Shown here one piece after another: positions 42,363 to 51,462 of a stretch of DNA of 64,000 nt (position 1 is its first letter; each line of letters starts with the position of its first letter). A program made the position numbers and the translations under genes. The stretch spans positions 1 to 64,000 of the forward strand of contig JAFSUD010000017.1 in assembly GCA_017445405.1 (NCBI GenBank), read 5' to 3'. Source of the DNA: Synergistaceae bacterium. GTDB lineage: Bacteria > Synergistota > Synergistia > Synergistales > Aminobacteriaceae. The notes under the pieces are model-generated. The model worked only from the letters and a program-made list of their open reading frames with translations. It did no database searches and was not told the origin of the DNA.

Positions 42363-43742
42363 CTACAGCATACTTCCTAACGTTGAGAGCATTAACGATC
42401 CCATGATGAGAATGATTGCTCCGCCGAGACGTGAAGAAATCTGCGCAAACGGCATAAGCTCCATCCTGTGTGCCGCAGACAGAACCGCAACGTCGCCTGT
42501 ACCGCCCATGTTCGACATGCATAATCCTGCAGTGATGCCCGCCTCGACAGGGTAGAACCCCACGAACGCGCCTACAAGCCCCGCACCGATGAATGCTCCG
42601 ATGCATGCCAAGAAGCACATCAACAGGTACATCAGCGAGAAGCTCTCTATGACGACATCAAGGCTCAGGTAGCACAGGCCTATTCCGACCATGAGCATTG
42701 AGGTGAGGTTCTTCATGACGAACTGGAACCACTGGTAGCAGTTGACCTCGATAAATTCCGGCAGAAGGTTGAAGATTTTGCAGATAGCCACCGAGATAAT
42801 CATCCATGCATAGGCGTGAATATTGACCGACGGCACTAACTTAATCCACACGCCCGCAACGATATATCCCCATGCGAAGAATGACGTAGAGACGAGAAGC
42901 CCTATGCCCAAATTCGTAACAGTAACCTTGTCGCGCTTGGCCTGCATCTCCGGTGAAATCTCGAACTCCGAAGGGTCATCACCTGCTCCGGCCTTCATGA
43001 GTGCTCCCTGACCGTTGAGGAACTTTCCGACGAGAATTTTTGTGAGGATGCCCGCGAGGACTATTGACGTTGCGTTGCCTATAGCGACTGCAGGGTTCAT
43101 GATTGAGATTGCCTGTTCAGCGGTCATTGTGCCCGACGACTCGAAAATCTTGCTCAGAGGGACAGCTCCCGCCCCCATGCCTCCGCCCATGATAGGCAGT
43201 GCAATTAACAAGATGGCCTTCACGACTCCGAAACCGCTCATCTGTCCTGCGATGGCTACAAGTCCGAACGATACGGCGATTGCTCCGAAGATTGCTGGGA
43301 AGTAGCGTGCAGCAGCCTTCACGAGTAACTTTCTGTTCATGCCGAGGATTGAGCCGGTGATGAGTGCAGCGATGTAGAAGTCGAGGAACGCTCCGGTCGG
43401 CTTGAAGAATGTATCAATATTCTTCATGAGGGTAGCTGTGAAGCCCGGCTTGGCGATGAGTCCCGAGATCACGTCGAAGACTCCGAAGAAGTTCATGTAG
43501 CGCAGGTAGCCCATCCCGAAGATGATTACGACAGGCCCGCCTCCCAAGAACGTGTTGACGATGGGCAGGTGGTCGCCGAGTTCCTGAAGGATAGCTCCGC
43601 ACACGATCATGAATGCGAAGCAGCCGGCCATACCTGCAGGAAGTACTCCGAGCATTGCGGACAGAAGGACTATAACCGCAAACGCAATGAAGTACTTCGG
43701 GGGCATGCTGAAGATTCTGAATCCCTTGTACTCTTCTGACAT
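42363..43742 (-). CDS. 2-hydroxycarboxylate transporter (2HCT/CitS family)
   Basis: 459 residues. The family reentrant-loop motifs are PIMGGGMGAGAVPLS and SNMGGTGDVAVLSA. 2HCT carriers move malate, citrate or lactate with sodium or by exchange. The malic enzyme gene upstream on the same strand suggests malate uptake followed by decarboxylation to pyruvate. Confidence 0.93.
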   Translation of the reverse strand: MSEEYKGFRIFSMPPKYFIAFAVIVLLSAMLGVLPAGMAGCFAFMIVCGAILQELGDHLPIVNTFLGGGPVVIIFGMGYLRYMNFFGVFDVISGLIAKPGFTATLMKNIDTFFKPTGAFLDFYIAALITGSILGMNRKLLVKAAARYFPAIFGAIAVSFGLVAIAGQMSGFGVVKAILLIALPIMGGGMGAGAVPLSKIFESSGTMTAEQAISIMNPAVAIGNATSIVLAGILTKILVGKFLNGQGALMKAGAGDDPSEFEISPEMQAKRDKVTVTNLGIGLLVSTSFFAWGYIVAGVWIKLVPSVNIHAYAWMIISVAICKIFNLLPEFIEVNCYQWFQFVMKNLTSMLMVGIGLCYLSLDVVIESFSLMYLLMCFLACIGAFIGAGLVGAFVGFYPVEAGITAGLCMSNMGGTGDVAVLSAAHRMELMPFAQISSRLGGAIILIMGSLMLSTLGSML

Positions 43743-43759
43743 TGTGAATTTTTCCTCCT

Positions 43760-43924
43760 TTAAGTGGTGGGGGTACAGTTTAGCAGTGCCATGCTGAGAA
43801 ATTTTTGCTTTGCTCTATGGGCTTCTTCGCGGGTGGCGTAAATTATCTCCTGTCCGTTGTGATAGACAGTCCGGAAGCGTAAGTCCATCAGCCTGACTAC
43901 TTCGTCAACTTCGTCGGTGTTCAT
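43760..43924 (-). CDS. Small hypothetical protein between malic enzyme and carrier
   Basis: A 54-residue frame from ATG at 43924 (MNTDEVDEVVRLMDLRFR...ATREEAHRAKQKF). It is acidic then basic, with no membrane segment. The ribosome site is weak (GAGAG directly before ATG). It fills the gap between two genes of the same strand and has sensible codon use. Function unknown, and it may not be translated. Confidence 0.4.
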   Translation of the reverse strand: MNTDEVDEVVRLMDLRFRTVYHNGQEIIYATREEAHRAKQKFLSMALLNCTPTT

Positions 43925-43963
43925 CTCTCGTTAATGGCACTGCAAGAATAATCCAGCCTCAGC

Positions 43964-45139
43964 TTAGAGTCTCGCTACTCCTGACTTCCTCGCTGCCTCA
44001 GCAACTGCCTTTGAGACTGCCGGTCCGACTCTCGGGTCAAACGCTGCAGGAATGATGTAGTCGGGGCTGAGTTTGTCAGGCTCTACCAATGAGGCGAGTG
44101 CGTTAGATGCAGCAACCTTCATTGCCTCGTTGATGTCGCTTGCTCTCACGTCAAACGTTCCTCTGAAGATGCCCGGGAAAGCTAACACGTTGTTGATCTG
44201 GTTCGGGAAATCGCTTCTGCCTGTGGAGATGACTTTTGCTCCTGCTGCCTTTGCCTCATCAGGGAAGATTTCCGGTGTCGGGTTGGCGCAAGCAAAGATG
44301 ATGGGATCTTTCGCCATGCTCTTGACCATGTCCTGAGTAACTGAGCCGGGAGCTGATACTCCGATGAAGACATCTGCGCCCTTCATTGCGTCCGCTAGCG
44401 AACCCTTGAGGCCTTCGGGGTTAGTTACTTCGGCCATCTCGGACTTGATCCAGTTCATGCCCTTTTCGCGTCCCTTGTAGACTATGCCTGTCCTGTCGCA
44501 GAGGGTTACGTTCTTCACGCCAGCGGAGATTAACAGCTTAGTGATGGCGATTGCTGCTGCACCTGCACCGTTTACGGCAATCTTGATCTTGTTGATGTCC
44601 TTGCCTACAACCTTGAGGGCGTTAATCATTCCTGCGAGGGTGATTACTGCTGTTCCGTGCTGGTCATCGTGGAAAATAGGGATGTCGCAGCGTTCCTTGA
44701 GCTTCTTCTCGATCTCGAAGCAGCGGGGGGCGGCAATGTCCTCGAGGTTGATTCCGCCGAATGAGCCGGAAATGTTGTAGACGGTCTCGACGAATGCATC
44801 AACGTCTTTAGTCTTGACGCACAGAGGGAACGCGTCGACTCCGCCGAACGCCTTGAACAGGACGCACTTGCCTTCCATGACGGGCATACCTGCTTCAGGG
44901 CCGATGTCCCCGAGTCCGAGGACTGCGCTGCCGTCTGTTACGACGAGGCAGAGATTGTGGCGGCGTGTGAGGTCGTAGCTCCTGCCGATGTCCTTCTGGA
45001 TGGCGAGGCAAGGCTCGGCGACTCCGGGTGTGTACGCGAGCGAGAGATCGTCCTTAGTGGCGACGGGGACGGTGGCTATGACCTCGATCTTGCCCTTCCA
45101 CTGCTCATGAAGCCTGAGTGATTCTTTTGCGTAATCCAT
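43964..45139 (-). CDS. Malic enzyme (NAD(P)-dependent, short form)
   Basis: Oxidative decarboxylation of malate to pyruvate. 391 residues, without the phosphotransacetylase-like extension of Mae[36 protein letters not shown] and the NAD loop [16 protein letters not shown] are diagnostic, and [11 protein letters not shown] follows. Cofactor preference cannot be read reliably. Confidence 0.94.
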   Translation of the reverse strand: MDYAKESLRLHEQWKGKIEVIATVPVATKDDLSLAYTPGVAEPCLAIQKDIGRSYDLTRRHNLCLVVTDGSAVLGLGDIGPEAGMPVMEGKCVLFKAFGGVDAFPLCVKTKDVDAFVETVYNISGSFGGINLEDIAAPRCFEIEKKLKERCDIPIFHDDQHGTAVITLAGMINALKVVGKDINKIKIAVNGAGAAAIAITKLLISAGVKNVTLCDRTGIVYKGREKGMNWIKSEMAEVTNPEGLKGSLADAMKGADVFIGVSAPGSVTQDMVKSMAKDPIIFACANPTPEIFPDEAKAAGAKVISTGRSDFPNQINNVLAFPGIFRGTFDVRASDINEAMKVAASNALASLVEPDKLSPDYIIPAAFDPRVGPAVSKAVAEAARKSGVARL

Positions 45140-45682
45140 AAATAGATTTACCGTTACAGAAGACTTATAAAAAGTTGTTCGCTTTTCTGCTCCCTTCCTC
45201 GTTCACTGCGTCCGCTTTCACGATATTACTGCTACTTGCGTTTGGTGTAACGCTCCGGAGGCTTGGCTGCATAGCGCGCGCAGCTTTTCCCGGCTAACGT
45301 ACCGGTACATAGTTTTCTCTACGCATCGATAAGGCTGGATATTTTACAGGCAGAACCACAATACAGCTTGTCTCTCGCTTCTTTTTTCTCTGCCCAACCC
45401 GCAAATATACAGTTCTCAATGAGACACCAATCAGCGCGGATATATCACATGTCAGCCAGAAATCTCTTAATCCTTCTGTAACGGCATACCTCCTTCCTAT
45501 AAGATAATTAAGATTGTTATAGCAATTTACAGCTTATTACTAGCTGTTGCTTTGCCTCCTCATGAAACTTGTATATCAACCGCGGCACAGCGATCAGTGC
45601 CGTTAAGTCCTTAATGGTAAATATTTGTGGTACTTATGAAAAATTATTTGTGAATGAGGTAATTATACAGGCTGACTCATGA
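45140..45682. other. Intergenic region with a possible HTH gene relic
   Basis: About 540 bp without a standard gene. On the minus strand a frame open from 45533 to 45294 (79 codons, no early ATG, GTG or TTG) encodes CDISALIGVSLRTVYLRVGQ and then a basic run, which resembles a helix-turn-helix. This may be the remnant of a DNA-binding or transposase gene. The rest contains no recognised RNA or repeat. Confidence 0.35.
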
Positions 45683-46843
45683 TTATTGCAACGTTAAAGC
45701 GTCCCTCAGTGCCTCAAGATATGCATACCCGTAACGTTCATCAGGCTCAAGATATGCACCTTCTCCCCATTCATTCCAAGCGTTGATGAATATGTAAGGG
45801 CTTGAGTATTCCTGCCTCACTTTTTGGATTAGTCTGCGCATGTAAATCTTGAATTTTCCGGGAGTCGCTCCTGACATTACGCTGCTTCCTTTCTTCTTTC
45901 TCGGAGTGTTATCAAAGTCTACAAATGCACCTGCGATTATTCTCTTATCTTCAACGTGTGATGATAAAATTTCTTCCCAGATCGCATCATAATCATCAAT
46001 ACTGCAGCCGGTCTTTAGGCTCTCGACATTCGATTTGATTTTCTTAGCAAACCTAACCAGACTGAATTTATAAGATAATAAACTTATCAATGTTTCTCTA
46101 AGTTTGAACATGAGCTTTTGCAAGAAAGAAGAGTGGCTTACGCTGTAGCTCATTCTGCCGAAATTAGGTTCATACTGAATATAAGCATCAGCTCCGAAGT
46201 CCTGACATTTCCCCGAAATAAAATCGAACCATGCGGTGTGCTGCGCGTAAATTAAGATGCCCGGAAAACCGTTAGCTTTTACCCTCTCACGCACATATTG
46301 AAACCTTTCATTAACACGCGGGATGATATTAGGATTATATACTATGAAAATAGGTTTGCCGTCTTCTTTCATGTAACGTGAATCAGCAAAGAATTCGCAC
46401 AAGTAATCATGCCGGTCAAGATTCTCTTTATCCGAAAAATCCTGAGATGCTATTATTTCGTTGCTTCCCTTCCCGGCGTCCCAAAATTTTTTCGACCATT
46501 CGTGGTTATCCCAAGATAAGCAGAACGGTATATCAATATTAGGATTTTTCAGCATACGTTCTAGGGGCTGCTCAAGCAATTTTTTGCCTTTAGCGAACCA
46601 GTAATGATAGTAGCAGAAACCGTAAACACCGTATGTCTTGGCCATTTCCGCCTGAACCTCCATAACTCCATCGTCAAGCAGACAGTAATAATTTCCGTTA
46701 AGCGGTACTCTTGGCTGATAGTGCCCCTCAAACAGCGGGACAGCCTTCTTGACATTTGTCCATTCGGTGAAGCCCTCGCCCCATGCTTTATCGTTTTCAG
46801 GGATAGTGTGAAATTGCGGAAGATAATACGCTATTACTTTAAC
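45683..46843 (-). CDS. WbsX-like glycosyltransferase/glycoside hydrolase 99-like protein, start codon unclear
   Basis: WbsX-type proteins occur in surface polysaccharide loci. The conserved front end is encoded from about 46843: IAYYLPQFHTIPENDKAWGE, then GFTEWTNVKKA, YGVYGFCYYHYWF, and INAWNEWGEGAYLEPD near the end. An in-frame stop lies at 46879, and between it and the conserved start there is no ATG, GTG or TTG; an ATG at 46663 would drop the first conserved motif. A near-consensus promoter is just upstream. Either a non-standard codon (GTT, GTA or ATA around 46832-46843) initiates, or the start is mutated. End coordinate approximate. Confidence 0.7.
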   Translation of the reverse strand, partial: VKVIAYYLPQFHTIPENDKAWGEGFTEWTNVKKAVPLFEGHYQPRVPLNGNYYCLLDDGVMEVQAEMAKTYGVYGFCYYHYWFAKGKKLLEQPLERMLKNPNIDIPFCLSWDNHEWSKKFWDAGKGSNEIIASQDFSDKENLDRHDYLCEFFADSRYMKEDGKPIFIVYNPNIIPRVNERFQYVRERVKANGFPGILIYAQHTAWFDFISGKCQDFGADAYIQYEPNFGRMSYSVSHSSFLQKLMFKLRETLISLLSYKFSLVRFAKKIKSNVESLKTGCSIDDYDAIWEEILSSHVEDKRIIAGAFVDFDNTPRKKKGSSVMSGATPGKFKIYMRRLIQKVRQEYSSPYIFINAWNEWGEGAYLEPDERYGYAYLEALRDALTLQ

Positions 46844-46875
46844 GTCCGAAGTGCGTGAATGACTGTGAGCTGTGA

Positions 46876-46905
46876 ATTATACGCAGATTTTGCTGACATT
46901 GTCAA
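46876..46905 (-). promoter_or_regulatory. Near-consensus sigma-70 promoter
   Basis: Minus-strand TTGACA at 46900-46905, an 18-base spacer and TATAAT at 46876-46881. Both hexamers are perfect. Transcription would start near 46869, giving a leader of under 40 nt before the WbsX-like frame. Confidence 0.75.
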
Positions 46906-46928
46906 CGTCCCTTTCATGTAAATTTGTC

Positions 46929-47792
46929 CTAACCTCCGTAATACTTGATGAGCGTTTGTGTTCCGTTCTCGCTGAAACCGTTTTTCGCAAGATTATTGCA
47001 GTGATTCATGACTGTAGCCAGAACGTCAAGATTCAGGTGCTCTTTCTGTGCCTCGTCAATGGCCAGAAGCATATCTTTCACGAAATGCTTTATGCTGAAG
47101 CCCGCCGTAAAATCCCGGTCGAGAATCTTCGGCCCTGCACTGTCGAGCTGTTTTGACCCTGCTCCTCCTGTAGAGACCGCCCGCAGAAACTTCATCATGT
47201 CCAAGCCGTGATTTCTGGCGTAAGTCATGCCCTCGCACACTCCTGCAAGAGTACCGGCAATGATTATCTGGTTCGCAAGTTTAGTGTGTTGGCCCATTCC
47301 TGCTTCTCCCATGTAATTTATGTTCGCAGCTATTGCCCTGAAAAGCGGAAGGCATGCACGGTAATCATCTTCATCACCGCCGACCATGATAGAGAGTTTA
47401 GCGTCCTTTGCTGCCTTCTCCCCTCCAGAGACTGGGGCATCTAGGACGTGCAGTCCTCTTCGAACGCCTTCTGTGTAAATAATTTTTGCCTGAGCCGGAC
47501 TCGTCGTGGTCATGTCAATAACATACGAGCCTTCCTGCGCGCTTTCCAGTATTTTGCCCGAACCGAAATACACTTCTTCAACGTCTTTCGGGAAGCCCAC
47601 CATAGTTATTATTACTTCGCAATCCTTCACGCAGTCATTTATAGTGTTATGGAATCTTGCTCCGTTGCTGATAATGTCATAGACTTTCATTATTGAGCGG
47701 GCGTAAACATGAACATCAAAGCCTAATTTCACTAAGTTTCGGATTATAGGCTTACCCATTCTGCCTGCACCTATAAAAGCTATTTTCTTCAT
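46929..47792 (-). CDS. 3-hydroxyisobutyrate/2-hydroxy-3-oxopropionate reductase family dehydrogenase
   Basis: 287 residues: NAD(P) loop AFIGAGRMGKPIIRNL, substrate motif DAPVSGGEKAA and catalytic Lys in GMGQHTKLANQIIIAG. Beta-hydroxyacid dehydrogenases of this type act on tartronate semialdehyde or similar acids. It is divergent from the alpha/beta hydrolase gene and shows no obvious operon partner. Confidence 0.9.
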   Translation of the reverse strand: MKKIAFIGAGRMGKPIIRNLVKLGFDVHVYARSIMKVYDIISNGARFHNTINDCVKDCEVIITMVGFPKDVEEVYFGSGKILESAQEGSYVIDMTTTSPAQAKIIYTEGVRRGLHVLDAPVSGGEKAAKDAKLSIMVGGDEDDYRACLPLFRAIAANINYMGEAGMGQHTKLANQIIIAGTLAGVCEGMTYARNHGLDMMKFLRAVSTGGAGSKQLDSAGPKILDRDFTAGFSIKHFVKDMLLAIDEAQKEHLNLDVLATVMNHCNNLAKNGFSENGTQTLIKYYGG

Positions 47793-47901
47793 GAACTAAA
47801 ATTCTGCCTTCCTGCGTTGGATTATTGCGGAATTATACCAGAATGCAAGCCTACATGTTGAGCTATAATCTGCTCATTCTTAAGCAAAGGAGCGCACATT
47901 C

Positions 47902-48738
47902 ATGAAGTACAGCAAGGTTAATGTGTCAGGAATAAATATCTTTTACCGTGAAACTGGCACTGCAGACAAACCGGCAATGCTTCTCTTTCACGGCTTCCCC
48001 TCAGCTAGCCACATGTTCAGAGACCTGATGCCCATGCTCGCGGACAAATTCCGCCTCATAGCTCCGGATTATCCCGGATTCGGGCAGTCGGACATTCCTT
48101 CACGCAGGGACTTCACTTACTCCTTCGATAATATCGCCGAAGTGATAGACGGCTTCATCTCTGCACTTGGCCTCACGAAATTTTACATGTATGTGTTTGA
48201 CTACGGAGCACCGATAGGCTTCCGCATTGCAATGAAGCATCCTGACTCTGTGCTCGGTATAGTGAGCCAGAACGGCAACGTCTACTCTGAAGGCTTAGGC
48301 AAGAAGTGGGAAGCCCGAGCAGAATACTGGAGACATCCTACGCCCGAACTTCGGGAGAGCTACAAGTCAGCATTTGCACCGGAGACCATCATCGGCCAGT
48401 ACACTTTCGGCACAGCACCCGGCAGCGTCTCACCGGACGGCTACACTCTTGACATTCACTACACGCAGCGTTCCGAATACGCAGAGATTCAGTCAGACCT
48501 GATATTTGACTACCAGAATAACGTGAAGCTCTACCCTGCCTTTCAGGAATACTTGAGGAAGTATCAGCCCAAACTGTTAGCTGTGTGGGGGAAAAACGAC
48601 CCTTCATTTGTTCCTGCAGGAGCGGAGGCCTTCAGGCGGGATCTGGCAGATGCGGAGATTCACTTAGTTGACAGCGGGCATTTTGCATTGGAGTCCTGCT
48701 GTGAGGAGATAGCCTCATTAATCCGCAAAGTATTCTGA
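47902..48738 (+). CDS. Alpha/beta hydrolase
   Basis: 278 residues with LLFHGFPSASHMFRDL and APDYPGFGQSDIPS as in haloalkane dehalogenase/epoxide hydrolase-like proteins. The nucleophile elbow reads YVFDYGAPIGFR, so the nucleophile would be Asp, and the late His is in LVDSGHFALES. An Asp nucleophile fits dehalogenase or epoxide hydrolase chemistry. Strong ribosome site (AAAGGAG). Confidence 0.85.
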   Translation: MKYSKVNVSGINIFYRETGTADKPAMLLFHGFPSASHMFRDLMPMLADKFRLIAPDYPGFGQSDIPSRRDFTYSFDNIAEVIDGFISALGLTKFYMYVFDYGAPIGFRIAMKHPDSVLGIVSQNGNVYSEGLGKKWEARAEYWRHPTPELRESYKSAFAPETIIGQYTFGTAPGSVSPDGYTLDIHYTQRSEYAEIQSDLIFDYQNNVKLYPAFQEYLRKYQPKLLAVWGKNDPSFVPAGAEAFRRDLADAEIHLVDSGHFALESCCEEIASLIRKVF

Positions 48739-48786
48739 GTCTGTATAATAGGCCTCACTATGACTAAGAGAGAAGGATAAACATCA

Positions 48787-50067
48787 TTGATTAATCTTTT
48801 TCCTGCGGGAATGTGCCTGTACCGTTCCTGCGTAAATACATTCTTTGCATTGGGAGGCCTAAGTTTTCTGAAGCGCAAGTATTCTGACATCACAGAACGC
48901 GCCGGCCAAGTCTCAGACGTTCCGGAAAATGCATTATGGATTCATGCTGTCTCAGTTGGAGAAGTGCAGTCAGCAAGCTCATTGATTCGGCGCATAAAGA
49001 GCCGGAGTCCCTACCCGTGCATACTCTCAACGGTAACGCCTACAGGCCGTGATATGGCTCATAATTTGCTGGACGGCCTCGTTGACAAGATGATCTACAG
49101 CCCGTTTGATTCGCGAAAATATGTCTGCCGAGCACTGGACGCAATCAAGCCCGCAGCGTATATAGCTATGGAGACGGAGTTATGGCCCGAGATGCTGGCC
49201 CAGCTCAAGGCACGGAAAATCCCTGCATTTTTGGCTAACGGCAGGATTTCAGATAAGAGTTTCCGGCGCATGAGACGCACAAAATATTTCTGGCACGGAG
49301 TCTTTGACTGCATAGATAGATTTATGGTGCGCTTTGAGAACGACCGCGATAAATTCCTTGCACTGGGAGTTCCAGAAGATAAACTGATAATAACGGGAGA
49401 TTGTAAGGTAGATGCTCTTCTTGACCGCCGGAAGAACACCAGCCCTGAAAAATGGCAGTGGCTCAAGAACGGCGATGCTCCGTTAATAGCGGCAGGGAGC
49501 ACGCATCCCGGCGAGGACGACATAGTGATTTCTGCGTTTCGCCTTCTGCGTGAGGACTGCCCGAATGCAAGGCTGGTTATTGTCCCCCGTCATCCTGAAC
49601 GTGCATTGATGACGATAGCCTCAGCCCTGCCGTACCCTGAGCTTCATGCGGAGCTTCTCTCTCATGTTGACCGCGACAGCGTAAATGCAGATATTATTGT
49701 GGTTGACAGGATAGGCGTATTGTTTGAGCTGTATGCTGCGTGTGATGCTGTATTCATCGGCGGGAGTCTTATTGACAAGGGAGGGCAGAATCCGTTCGAG
49801 CCTGCATTGTTCGGACTGCCTGCGATACACGGGCCGAGCATGACAGATTTTCCGGACACTCCCCGCATGGACTCAATGGGAGCAGCGGAGAACGTGAACA
49901 GTGCTTCAGATCTTGCGCGTGCATGGAGGGAATCGCTGAAGCCTTCTGCGCGGAAGAAGGCGTTGAAGGATTGCAGTGCATATTTTGCGACGCTTGGAGG
50001 AGCAGCGGAGCGGACATGGGCAGAAATAGAGTCGTACATGCTTGACAGAAAAAGGGGTAAAGAGTAA
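48787..50067 (+). CDS. waaA: 3-deoxy-D-manno-octulosonic acid (Kdo) transferase
   Basis: Adds Kdo to lipid A at the inner membrane. 426 residues from TTG at 48787 (AAGGA upstream). WIHAVSVGEVQSASSLI holds the catalytic Glu, followed by LSTVTPTGRDMA, AAGSTHPGEDDIVISAF, and the donor-site region FIGGSLIDKGGQNPFEPAL (19 residues). Strong evidence for lipopolysaccharide or a truncated lipo-oligosaccharide. Confidence 0.94.
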   Translation: MINLFPAGMCLYRSCVNTFFALGGLSFLKRKYSDITERAGQVSDVPENALWIHAVSVGEVQSASSLIRRIKSRSPYPCILSTVTPTGRDMAHNLLDGLVDKMIYSPFDSRKYVCRALDAIKPAAYIAMETELWPEMLAQLKARKIPAFLANGRISDKSFRRMRRTKYFWHGVFDCIDRFMVRFENDRDKFLALGVPEDKLIITGDCKVDALLDRRKNTSPEKWQWLKNGDAPLIAAGSTHPGEDDIVISAFRLLREDCPNARLVIVPRHPERALMTIASALPYPELHAELLSHVDRDSVNADIIVVDRIGVLFELYAACDAVFIGGSLIDKGGQNPFEPALFGLPAIHGPSMTDFPDTPRMDSMGAAENVNSASDLARAWRESLKPSARKKALKDCSAYFATLGGAAERTWAEIESYMLDRKRGKE

Positions 50068-50088
50068 AATTTCTTTCGTTGTTTCGCA

Positions 50089-50163
50089 GGGCGGATAGTT
50101 CAGCGGTAGAACACCTGCTTTACACGCAGGGGGTCGTAGGTTCGAACCCTGCTTCGCCCACCA
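50089..50163 (+). tRNA. tRNA-Val (anticodon UAC)
   Basis: Complete cloverleaf with acceptor GGGCGGA/TTCGCCC, anticodon stem CCTGC/GCAGG and loop TTTACAC, T-arm GGTTCGAACC, encoded CCA. First of four clustered tRNAs. Confidence 0.95.
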
Positions 50164-50180
50164 GAGATTTAGACCAATGC

Positions 50181-50258
50181 GGGGTCGTAGCTCAGTCGGT
50201 TTAGAGTGTCGGCCTGTCACGCCGAAGGTCGCGAGTTCAAGTCTCGTCGGCCCCGCCA
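50181..50258 (+). tRNA. tRNA-Asp (anticodon GUC)
   Basis: Acceptor GGGGTCG/CGGCCCC, anticodon loop CTGTCAC, T-loop GTTCAAGTC, discriminator G and encoded CCA. Confidence 0.95.
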
Positions 50259-50286
50259 TTAGTAAAATCGCTGGTGAAAGCAAAGA

Positions 50287-50362
50287 GGCGGGATAGCTCA
50301 GATGGTAGAGCAATGGACTGAAAATCCATGTGTCCCCGGTTCGATTCTGGGTCCCGCCACCA
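50287..50362 (+). tRNA. tRNA-Phe (anticodon GAA)
   Basis: Acceptor GGCGGGA/TCCCGCC, anticodon stem ATGGA/TCCAT with loop CTGAAAA, T-loop GTTCGATTC, discriminator A and encoded CCA. Confidence 0.95.
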
Positions 50363-50379
50363 GTAATAAGAAGATAAAT

Positions 50380-50454
50380 GCGGAAGTAGCTCAGGGGTAG
50401 AGCACAACCTTGCCAAGGTTGGGGTCGCGGGTTCAAATCCCGTCTTCCGCTCCA
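50380..50454 (+). tRNA. tRNA-Gly (anticodon GCC)
   Basis: Acceptor GCGGAAG/CTTCCGC, anticodon stem CAACC/GGTTG with loop TTGCCAA, T-loop GTTCAAATC, discriminator T and encoded CCA. Confidence 0.95.
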
Positions 50455-50470
50455 ATAATGACAATAGCAG

Positions 50471-50500
50471 GCCTTAAGGTTAAATCCTTGAGGCTTTATT
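50471..50500 (+). terminator. Terminator of the tRNA cluster
   Basis: 9-bp stem GCCTTAAGG/CCTTGAGGC with a 6-base loop, followed by TTTATT. Confidence 0.75.
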
Positions 50501-50520
50501 CATAGCAAAGGGTGAGTGTT

Positions 50521-51096
50521 ATGCGCAAATTAATGAGTATATGGCTTCTGGTGATGGTGATGTGCGCTGCAGTGTGCTTGTCCGGAGGATGCGGAGGGAG
50601 CGCGGACTCGTCGGACACCAGCGGAGACACGAGCATTCCCAATGATGAGCCGGATACGTATAACACTCAGAACGTCCTCAACGGAACATGGGTAGTAATA
50701 GATCAGGAAGAGATAAGCATTACCGTTGACTACGGAGAGAATACCCTCGATATGCTGCTGGTTACCGCGAGCATGACTTTCTCAAACACGAACATTGAAG
50801 GCTCAAGCGGAGTAGGCTTCATAACAAGCCACGAGACTTGGCACGCATTCCTCAACTCAGGCACAAGGTCTTATCTGGGAATCAAGACACTCAATATTGA
50901 CGATCAGGTCATGAGCATGAAACAGAGCGGAGCGGATCAATGGAGGTGCGAGCTTTACGACCAGTACAGGACTGTAATGTACATCACAGTGCTATCACAG
51001 AATATCATTCAGGTATCCGAGCACAGAATAGCCGACATTGATGATAACGCAGGGATTGATTATGAAGTTACGTTTACTATGAAGAAGCAGAATTAG
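50521..51096 (+). CDS. Putative lipoprotein, unknown function
   Basis: 191 residues from the ATG at 50521, eight bases after AAGGGTGA. The signal peptide ends at a lipobox, LSGGC, so Cys24 is probably lipidated. A Ser/Asp/Thr-rich linker is followed by a beta-rich domain starting NVLNGTWVVIDQEEISITV, reminiscent of lipocalin-like bacterial lipoproteins. Not otherwise recognised. It stands alone after the tRNA cluster. Confidence 0.65.
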   Translation: MRKLMSIWLLVMVMCAAVCLSGGCGGSADSSDTSGDTSIPNDEPDTYNTQNVLNGTWVVIDQEEISITVDYGENTLDMLLVTASMTFSNTNIEGSSGVGFITSHETWHAFLNSGTRSYLGIKTLNIDDQVMSMKQSGADQWRCELYDQYRTVMYITVLSQNIIQVSEHRIADIDDNAGIDYEVTFTMKKQN

Positions 51097-51110
51097 AGCG
51101 TCTTTAAACG

Positions 51111-51458
51111 CCGTTCACTTTTCGTAGAGATATATTAATGCTTCATCGGCAGGTATCACGTCCTGCACGCTGTCAGGTGATGTTATGTAAGGCAGCTCTG
51201 CAGGGATAGTCGGATTCTCAAGTAGGAATAAGGCAGTCTGCAAACTCATCAAACATATTCTCAAGCGGTGAAGCAGGAAGCAAGCCGTTCACTTTTCGTA
51301 TAGTTCTATCAATGCTTCGTCGGAAGGTATCACGTCCTGCACGCTGTCAGGTAATGTTACGTAAGGCAGCTCTGCAGGGATAGCCGGATTCTCAAGTAGG
51401 AATAAAGCAGTTCGCAAACTCATCAAACATACTCTCAAGCGGTGAAGCAGGAAGCAAG
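51111..51458 (-). repeat. Two extra copies of the helicase 3' end, 174-bp unit
   Basis: The last roughly 112 bp of the helicase-nuclease gene, with its stop, recur at 51111 and 51285 (gene copy at 51459), exactly 174 bp apart each time. Each extra copy carries the same linker of about 62 bp (containing GATGAGTTTGC on the minus strand) in place of the upstream coding sequence. The two right-hand copies differ at four of about 112 positions; the leftmost differs more. Confidence 0.9.
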
Positions 51459-51462
51459 CCGT

